NCBI GenBank assembly: GCA_019239895.1
Contig: JAFAZH010000010.1
Coordinates: 1-64,000, forward strand
DNA length: 64,000 nucleotides
Direction: 5' to 3'
Origin: Abditibacteriaceae bacterium
Lineage (GTDB): Bacteria; Armatimonadota; Abditibacteriia; Abditibacteriales; Abditibacteriaceae
The notes beneath the pieces are model-generated. The model was not told the origin of the DNA and did not search any database. It saw only the letters and a list, made by a program, of their open reading frames with translations. This document shows, piece by piece, positions 59,017 through 64,000 of this stretch; within the stretch, counting starts at the first letter, position 1; every line of letters starts with the position of its first letter. A program made the position numbers and the translations under genes.

Positions 59017-59911
59017 TCAATTCTTTCTGCCGACCCTTTAGCACAAGCGCACTACCCAATGCTGCCACTCCCACGGCGGCGGCTATTTTCGGCAGTGGAT
59101 CAGGGGCAGGCGGGGGCAGCGAGACGATGCCGTTCTCATCAGTGTGCGCTGCTTCATGGGCATAGCGGCCATGTGAGGGCATCGGGAAGTTGGCGGCAAA
59201 GGTTTCGAGTTGCTCTGCCAAGTTGGGTTCTGTCATAGGAATTCCGTGTCCAGCACCGATAACTTTCGGACGCAGTTGTGCTAACTGCTGTACCGATTCT
59301 CGTGTTGCCCCCCAGTCGCAGTTGAATGGCGCGCCAGCGCGGGCTATCTCCTGTTTCTTAGTCATGGCCCCAACCCAGGAATCCATGTTCATAGTGGCCA
59401 CAGCATCACCCGCTACCAAAGTGTTGTCGGAGGCGCGAAAGTAAGAAACATGACCGGGGCTGTGACCGGGTGTGAAATACCACTTCCAATCGGGCATCTC
59501 TGGCACCTCGCCGTCAGGGGTCAGTTCGCGTACCCGACTGCCGAAGTTAAAAGGCGCGGCGGACATAAAGCGCGACCCAAAAGCAATAAAGCCACCCAGC
59601 GTCGGGTCAGGTGGAGGGTAAGAAGATTTGCCGGTGAGGTAAGGTAATTCCAGCGGATGCGCATAAATGGGCACATCCCAACCTTCCGCCAATTCCAAAG
59701 CTGACCCCGCATGATCTTGATGCCCGTGCGTCAGGTAGATCGCTTTCGGTCGTGCCCCGGCACCATAATGTTCCTCGGCAGCACTGCGGATTTGGTCGGC
59801 TTTGCCACCTAGTCCGCTATCTATCAATATCCACGAATCCGCTTCACCAACAAAGTAGACATTGACAAAGATAATCGGCAAATAAGCCACATGAGGCGCA
59901 AGCTCTTGCAT
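59006..59911 (-). CDS. MBL-fold metallo-hydrolase
   Basis: A 301-residue metallo-beta-lactamase fold hydrolase. The metal site is His62-x-His64-x-Asp66-His67 (THGHQDH), with further ligands in FTPGHSPGH and GAGHGIPM. The first strand VAYLPIIFVNVYFVGEADSWILIDSGLGGK is the usual opening. It resembles glyoxalase II-like or quorum-quenching hydrolases; the substrate is unknown. A C-terminal hydrophobic segment (AAAVGVAALGSALVLKG) may be a membrane anchor. The last codons are provided by the inverted repeat at 58881-59016. Confidence 0.88.
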   Translation of the reverse strand: MQELAPHVAYLPIIFVNVYFVGEADSWILIDSGLGGKADQIRSAAEEHYGAGARPKAIYLTHGHQDHAGSALELAEGWDVPIYAHPLELPYLTGKSSYPPPDPTLGGFIAFGSRFMSAAPFNFGSRVRELTPDGEVPEMPDWKWYFTPGHSPGHVSYFRASDNTLVAGDAVATMNMDSWVGAMTKKQEIARAGAPFNCDWGATRESVQQLAQLRPKVIGAGHGIPMTEPNLAEQLETFAANFPMPSHGRYAHEAAHTDENGIVSLPPPAPDPLPKIAAAVGVAALGSALVLKGRQKELTPE

Positions 59912-59940
59912 TACTTCTCCTTACCTTATTTTCTATAGAA

Positions 59941-60052
59941 TGGGACGCTAAATTTTATTTCCCTGTGCCACGCAACGCAAGCGGACGCTATTAACTGCAA
60001 GATAGCGTCCGCTTGCGCACTCAGTTAGCGGAGCCGCAGGCTTTGCGTCCCA
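59941..60052. repeat. Inverted repeat with perfect 15-bp inner arms
   Basis: GCAAGCGGACGCTAT at 59977-59991 pairs exactly with 60002-60016 around a 10-bp loop; outer TGGGACGC (59941-59948) pairs with GCGTCCCA (60045-60052). It lies between the hslU stop codon (60075) and the MBL gene start, both leftward, and could terminate hslU transcripts. Confidence 0.8.
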
Positions 60053-60074
60053 TCAACACAAGGAAAAGGTGGGT

Positions 60075-61523
60075 CTACAAAATATAGCGACTTAAATCCT
60101 CGTCTTTGACCAGATTATCTAGCCGCTCCCGCACATAGTTGGCATCCACGACGATCTTCTTTTCCTCGACATCTGGGGCGGCGAAGGAGATTTCATCGAG
60201 CAGTTTTTCAACAATGGTGTGCAGGCGACGGGCACCGATGTTTTCGGTCTGGTCATTCACCAGGCGGGCCAGGCGTGCGATTTCATCAATGGCATCATCG
60301 GCGAATTCGAGTTCCACGCCATCGGCTTCCAGCAAAGCGGAATATTGCTTGAGCAGGGCGTTGCGCGGTTCGGTCAGAATGCGGCGGAAGTCGTTCTCGC
60401 TGAGTGGCTCTAGCTCGACGCGAATGGGAAAGCGGCCCTGCAATTCTGGAATCAAATCACTGGGCTTGCTGACGTGAAAGGCACCGGCGGCAATGAAGAG
60501 AATATGGTTGGTTTTGACATGGCCGTGTTTAGTCATCACCGTGCTGCCTTCGACAATGGGCAGGATGTCGCGTTGCACGCCCTCGCGGGAAACCTCCGGG
60601 CCATGTCCGCCTTCGCGCCCGGCGACTTTATCAATTTCATCCACGAACAGAATGCCCGCTTCCTGCACCCGCTCAATGGCTTCGGCCACTAGGGCGTCAC
60701 GGTCAATTAACCGTTGGGCTTCTTCCTGCTGCAAAATCTTGCGGGACTCGCGGACTTTGACTTTGCGCTTCTTGCGCTCTTTGGGGAAGAGATTGCCTAA
60801 CATGCTCTGCATATCCACGCCCATCTCTTCCATGCCGACGGGGGAAAAGATGCGTGCTGTGCCGGGGCGTTGCTCTTCGGTTTCAATCTCGACATCGGCT
60901 TCTTCTAACTCGCCGTTTGCGAGCTTCTCTTTCATGCGTGCTCGCAACCGCTCCGCTTGTTCCACTTGCACTTTGTAGGAAGCCGAGGCTGCGTCTTCGC
61001 TTTCCCCTGGCTGATTAAAACCGGGCGTCGAGCCGAACATAGCGGCCAGGGTATTGCTATTGGCATTGCGCTTGACTGGTGGTTGGGGGCGTTCCACCAA
61101 TAGGTCGAGAATGCGCTCGGTAGCCAGCTCCGCCGCGCGGTCTTGGACGCTTTCGATTTTCTCTTTCTCGACCATCGAAATACCAATGTCGGTGAGGTCG
61201 CGCACCATCGAATCTACATCGCGCCCGACGTAGCCGACTTCGGTGAATTTGGTGGCCTCGACTTTCAGCATCGGTGCCCCCGCCAGGTTCGCCAGGCGAC
61301 GGGCAATTTCGGTTTTACCAACACCGGTCGGGCCAATCATCAGGATGTTCTTGGGGATGATGTCTTCGCGCATCTCTTCGCCCAACTGCGAGCGGCGATA
61401 ACGATTGCGCAGGGCAATCGCCACCGCACGCTTGGCGGCGTCCTGTCCAACGATATATTTGTCTAACTCTGCCACAATTTGGCGGGGCGTAAGGCTTTCT
61501 AATTTGTTCTTCGGATTACTCAT
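60075..61523 (-). CDS. hslU: ATP-dependent protease ATPase subunit HslU
   Basis: A 482-residue AAA+ unfoldase that feeds substrates to the HslV peptidase. Walker A is GPTGVGKT at residues 64-71, Walker B is [15 protein letters not shown], and the pore motif lies in [10 protein letters not shown]. The intermediate domain (residues ~115-240) includes a longer acidic stretch ([38 protein letters not shown]) and [30 protein letters not shown] and the C-terminal LSRYIL, which docks in HslV, are intact. The start is ATG 61523. An unknown gene separates it from hslV. Confidence 0.95.
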   Translation of the reverse strand: MSNPKNKLESLTPRQIVAELDKYIVGQDAAKRAVAIALRNRYRRSQLGEEMREDIIPKNILMIGPTGVGKTEIARRLANLAGAPMLKVEATKFTEVGYVGRDVDSMVRDLTDIGISMVEKEKIESVQDRAAELATERILDLLVERPQPPVKRNANSNTLAAMFGSTPGFNQPGESEDAASASYKVQVEQAERLRARMKEKLANGELEEADVEIETEEQRPGTARIFSPVGMEEMGVDMQSMLGNLFPKERKKRKVKVRESRKILQQEEAQRLIDRDALVAEAIERVQEAGILFVDEIDKVAGREGGHGPEVSREGVQRDILPIVEGSTVMTKHGHVKTNHILFIAAGAFHVSKPSDLIPELQGRFPIRVELEPLSENDFRRILTEPRNALLKQYSALLEADGVELEFADDAIDEIARLARLVNDQTENIGARRLHTIVEKLLDEISFAAPDVEEKKIVVDANYVRERLDNLVKDEDLSRYIL

Positions 61524-61561
61524 GATTGGGTCTTTCTATTTGATTAGAATGTGCAGATAAT

Positions 61562-62065
61562 TTAAGGTTGGTTTTGGCATTCGAGTTTTCGTATGTCAAA
61601 GAAGTAAGTGCTATATTGTTTGATCTTTGGCATCCCATTACAGATTTCAGTATGAAATGGAATTGTGCTGCCATCTGCAACAGGGTAATTAAAAGTTGCC
61701 TCAAAGCCGTATGGATTGCTTTCCATAAAGCCCCGGTCTTTATCTTTAAGGTCTCTATTTTCCCTGGGAAAGCGAACTTCATCAATAAGGACGGCCAGAC
61801 GCGCTAAAATCATACGCAGCAGTCCTTTCGCGGCAGCGCATTCATAAACACGCTGCTCGTCTTTTGCCAGAGTAAAAGTAAGAGAGGTATCACACCTTGT
61901 CTCACCCCTGAAAGACCTACATAAAGCAGCAATTTGCATAATCTGATCACCAACTTGACATATGTTTACGATGCGTGGTTGAGGCTTTCCCTGGCTATTA
62001 ATAGCAGTCGGCCAGGAATTTATCATTCCATCTAAGATAGAGAAGGCTTCTTTTGCCGCACTCAT
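61562..62065 (-). CDS. Hypothetical protein between hslV and hslU
   Basis: A 167-residue soluble protein that I do not recognise. It has an N-terminal helix (AAKEAFSILDGMINSWPTAI), a region with scattered Cys (NICQVGDQIMQIAALCRSF, RCDTSLTFTLAKDEQRVYECAAAKG), a helix (LLRMILARLAVLIDEV) and a C-terminal beta-rich part (ATFNYPVADGSTIPFH, YSTYFFDIRKLEC). Its ATG overlaps the hslV stop (TAATG, 62063-62067), so it is translated with hslV and presumably present in amounts like it. It is more AT-rich than its neighbours, suggesting later insertion into the operon. A link to HslUV is inference. Confidence 0.6.
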   Translation of the reverse strand: MSAAKEAFSILDGMINSWPTAINSQGKPQPRIVNICQVGDQIMQIAALCRSFRGETRCDTSLTFTLAKDEQRVYECAAAKGLLRMILARLAVLIDEVRFPRENRDLKDKDRGFMESNPYGFEATFNYPVADGSTIPFHTEICNGMPKIKQYSTYFFDIRKLECQNQP

Positions 62066-62598
62066 TATGCTTCCACTGCTTCTACCGTGATATTATCATT
62101 GGTGTAAATGCAGATGCTGGCCGCAATGCGCAAGGCTTGCTCAGCGATTTCCGCGGGGGACATTTCGGTGTGGCGCAAGAGGGCGGTAGCTGCCGATTGA
62201 GCATAAGTACCACCACTGCCAATAGCTGCTACGCCTTCATCGGGTTCCAGCACGTCGCCATTGCCCGATAGCAAGAACATATCTTTGGCATCGGCCACGA
62301 TCATTAGAGCTTCGAGGCGGCGTAGCACCCGGTCGGTACGCCAGTCCTTGGCCAGTTCAATGGCGGCACGGCGCAAGTTGCCACGATGCGCGTCCAACTT
62401 CTGCTCAAATTTCTCAAAGAGGGTGAGCGCATCAGCAGCAGAACCAGCGAACCCGGCGATGACTTTATCGCCTGCCAAGCGCCGCAGTTTGCGCGCTCCG
62501 GTTTTAACGATGTGGTGTTCAACCGTGACTTGTCCATCACCAGCGAGGGCCGTCTGATTGCCCCGGCGCACAGCGACAATTGTCGTTGCATGAAACAT
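62065..62598 (-). CDS. hslV: ATP-dependent protease peptidase subunit HslV
   Basis: A 177-residue threonine peptidase of the proteasome beta type. The propeptide MFHA is followed by Thr5 in TTIVAVRRG, which becomes the N-terminal nucleophile. [43 protein letters not shown], and [27 protein letters not shown] are standard; only VEHHIVKTG differs from the usual TVMKHN stretch. Length is normal. It is the first gene of the hslV-unknown-hslU operon. Confidence 0.96.
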   Translation of the reverse strand: MFHATTIVAVRRGNQTALAGDGQVTVEHHIVKTGARKLRRLAGDKVIAGFAGSAADALTLFEKFEQKLDAHRGNLRRAAIELAKDWRTDRVLRRLEALMIVADAKDMFLLSGNGDVLEPDEGVAAIGSGGTYAQSAATALLRHTEMSPAEIAEQALRIAASICIYTNDNITVEAVEA

Positions 62599-62681
62599 AA
62601 AAGTGCCTATTCTTGTGTGCAGTAAATGCGTTTAACAAGAGTTTAGCACTTGTTCGAGAGGCTTACAGAATGGAACGGAAC

Positions 62682-62816
62682 CTAACCCCTATCCTCTTCC
62701 CCAACTTGGAAAGGGGGATGGGGTGTCAGAGAATAGCTGTTTGGTAAGGATACCTTTAACGATAGAGTGATCCTGTGTTCCCCTCTCCGAAGCGGAGAGG
62801 GGACAGGGGAGAGGTT
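62682..62816. repeat. Inverted repeat, CCCCTCTCCG family
   Basis: An outer imperfect pair (CTAACCCCTATCCTCTTCCCC near 62682 against GGGGACAGGGGAGAGGTTA ending at 62816) encloses a perfect small hairpin CCCCTCTCCG-AAG-CGGAGAGGGG at 62780-62802. Similar G/C-rich arms form the outer part of 6173-6398. The right end overlaps the stop codon of the MazG-like gene (62815-62817). Confidence 0.78.
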
Positions 62817-63111
62817 AAGTCTCTGGCCTGCTCTGCAACTTACTTTCAAACTTGCGCACCGATTCCCACAGGGCGGCTTCAGGGTCAACATCGTAAAGCG
62901 TGCTGAGGTAAGCAACGGCGAACATTAAGTCGCCGATGGCTTCGCGCATTTGAGTTGAGTCTGTGTCTGTGGGACGTTGACCATAGTCGGTGCTTTTGAG
63001 CAGGACTTTAGCAACATCGCCTAATTCGGATACAACATCGAGCAAGCTAAAAGCGGGTTGGGTTTCCAGATTGTGTTGCGCGATAAATTCCCGCAAGGGC
63101 TGCAAGTCCAT
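62815..63111 (-). CDS. MazG-like nucleotide pyrophosphohydrolase
   Basis: A 98-residue protein of the all-alpha NTP pyrophosphatase group. LLDVVSELGDVAKVLLKS and REAIGDLMFAVAYLSTLYDVD give the acidic residues that would bind Mg2+ (Glu/Asp in the first helix pair, Asp in the second). Such proteins cleave non-canonical or damaged nucleotides and, in some operons, alarmone-like ones. A single MazG-like unit is expected to work as a dimer or tetramer. It follows the ribokinase gene and precedes hslV, all leftward. Confidence 0.75.
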   Translation of the reverse strand: MDLQPLREFIAQHNLETQPAFSLLDVVSELGDVAKVLLKSTDYGQRPTDTDSTQMREAIGDLMFAVAYLSTLYDVDPEAALWESVRKFESKLQSRPET

Positions 63112-63164
63112 AGCGGTTGTCTCACCTTCTACCTTTATGCTCGTGCAGCTTTGTGATTATGGCA

Positions 63165-64000
63165 TTACCCCTCTTTAATCTTCTGGTCTACTTCGGCGCG
63201 GGTGGGCATGGAAACTTGGGCGCCTGATTTTGTGGCTGATAGCGCGGCGGCGGCATTGGCAAAGCGGACGGCTTCTTCCAGGGGTCGGCCTTCGGCTAAG
63301 GCACAGGCAAGGGCACCGCTGAAAGTGTCGCCTGCGGCGGTGGTATCTACCGCACGCACTTTAAAGCCGGGAATACGAGAGGCCCCCGTGCCACTGGTGA
63401 GCAATGCGCCATCTTTGCCCAGGGTGGTAATAACCGATTCCACTCCGGCATCCAGGAGCGGGCGGCAGGCGACGGCGGCAGTATAGGTGTCGAGGTCTTC
63501 GGCTCCGGTTAAGACCAGAATTTCGGTTTCGTTGGCGATAAGGATGTCCACTTGCTGCAACAATGCGGCAGGCAAGGGGCGGGCTGGGGCGGGGTTCAGG
63601 ACAACGCGCGTTTTATTTTCGACTGCCAGGCGAGCCGCATGGCGCACCGTTTCCATTGGCACTTCCAGTTGCAATACCATCACTTTAGCGGTCTCAATAG
63701 CGGGCAGGGCGGCGTCTACATCGCGGGGGGTGAGGCGAGAGTTGGCACCGGGGGCGACGACAATCTCGTTCTCGCCATTCTCATCTACAAAAATGAGTGC
63801 CACGCCCGAAGCGGTGGTGTCATCGCGCACGATGTAATCCATGCCTAGGCCGACCGAATTAAACGATTTGCAGGAGGCTTCGGCGAACATATCGTTGCCC
63901 AGCCGGGCCACTAATTGGGTGCGTGCGCCCAGTTTGGCGGCGGCGACCGCCTGGTTCGCGCCTTTGCCTCCAGCATTCATGCCGAAGCTGTCGCCCAGGA
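63165..64000 (-). CDS. rbsK: Ribokinase (PfkB family), N-terminus outside the window
   Basis: The visible 278 codons encode a PfkB-type sugar kinase. [17 protein letters not shown], the first motif, lies near the right edge, and the frame continues without a stop to 64000, so the ATG at 63980 is not the start; about 25-35 residues are missing. Later motifs are [20 protein letters not shown] and [18 protein letters not shown] with the catalytic Asp. The protein would phosphorylate ribose or a related pentose. GGKGANQ and NPAPA fit ribokinase better than fructokinase. Confidence 0.9.
   Translation of the reverse strand, partial: LGDSFGMNAGGKGANQAVAAAKLGARTQLVARLGNDMFAEASCKSFNSVGLGMDYIVRDDTTASGVALIFVDENGENEIVVAPGANSRLTPRDVDAALPAIETAKVMVLQLEVPMETVRHAARLAVENKTRVVLNPAPARPLPAALLQQVDILIANETEILVLTGAEDLDTYTAAVACRPLLDAGVESVITTLGKDGALLTSGTGASRIPGFKVRAVDTTAAGDTFSGALACALAEGRPLEEAVRFANAAAALSATKSGAQVSMPTRAEVDQKIKEG

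Noticed and set aside
1..64000. CRISPR array
   Set aside because: No set of short direct repeats with regular unique spacers was found; the repeats present are inverted pairs.

Overview
The window is a 64 kb stretch of bacterial chromosome of mid-to-high GC, densely coding with leaderless-looking short gaps, Shine-Dalgarno sites of the AAGGAG type and frequent TTG/GTG starts. The gene content (split glycine decarboxylase GcvPA/GcvPB, HslUV, pyruvate phosphate dikinase, tricorn-type protease, ThuA/Gfo-Idh sugar enzymes, PhyH, IPT/TIG-cupredoxin protein, CheY-like orphans with a GW..GADLY.TKPF motif) fits a free-living heterotroph of the Armatimonadota or a neighbouring Terrabacteria phylum. 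That placement is an inference; no rRNA gene is present to settle it.

Layout. 1-4.6 kb: epimerase and an alkanesulfonate/taurine-type ABC operon with a recognisable promoter and a downstream palindromic operator. 4.6-18.6 kb: DUF58 protein, small phosphatase, secreted helical protein, PhyH oxygenase, NAD(P)HX repair enzyme, an orphan E1-beta dehydrogenase subunit, response regulator, aldo/keto reductase and a tricorn homologue. 18.9-26.7 kb: BON lipoprotein, a broken REP-associated (Y1) transposase with its palindromes, ppdK with a clear terminator, and a small accessory islet (PIN toxin-antitoxin pair, two further antitoxin-like genes, a complete IS5/IS427-type element). 26.7-32.9 kb: amidohydrolase, GT39 membrane protein, duplicated YbjQ protein, P-loop kinase, AI-2E transporter. 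33.2-37.4 kb: a same-strand cluster of Gfo/Idh, YceI, a secreted protein with two sugar-binding-like repeats and ThuA. 37.5-43.6 kb: cupredoxin/TIG protein, cytochrome c, large secreted protein, FUSC transporter. 43.7-48.0 kb: small membrane proteins, ankyrin protein, SRPBCC protein, ECF sigma factor, second CheY-like regulator. 48.2-58.8 kb: a long leftward block, M16-like protein, two small membrane/lipid proteins, gcvT, a GH92 mannosidase, gcvH, gcvPA, gcvPB and a LipM-type octanoyltransferase, which together supply most of the glycine cleavage system and lipoylation of its H protein. 59-64 kb: MBL-fold hydrolase, hslU, an unknown gene, hslV, MazG-like protein and a partial ribokinase.

The most striking feature is not a gene. 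Some two dozen long inverted repeats, with arms of roughly 15-43 bp and often perfect, occupy most of the longer gaps between genes. They fall into at least eight unrelated sequence families, several are nested in one another, their outer ends repeatedly touch or supply stop codons, and one sits in frame inside a protein-coding gene. One family is shared with the palindromes that flank the broken Y1 transposase; others have TTTAGGG-like or tRNA-arm-like sequence. I regard this as the best candidate here for something undescribed.
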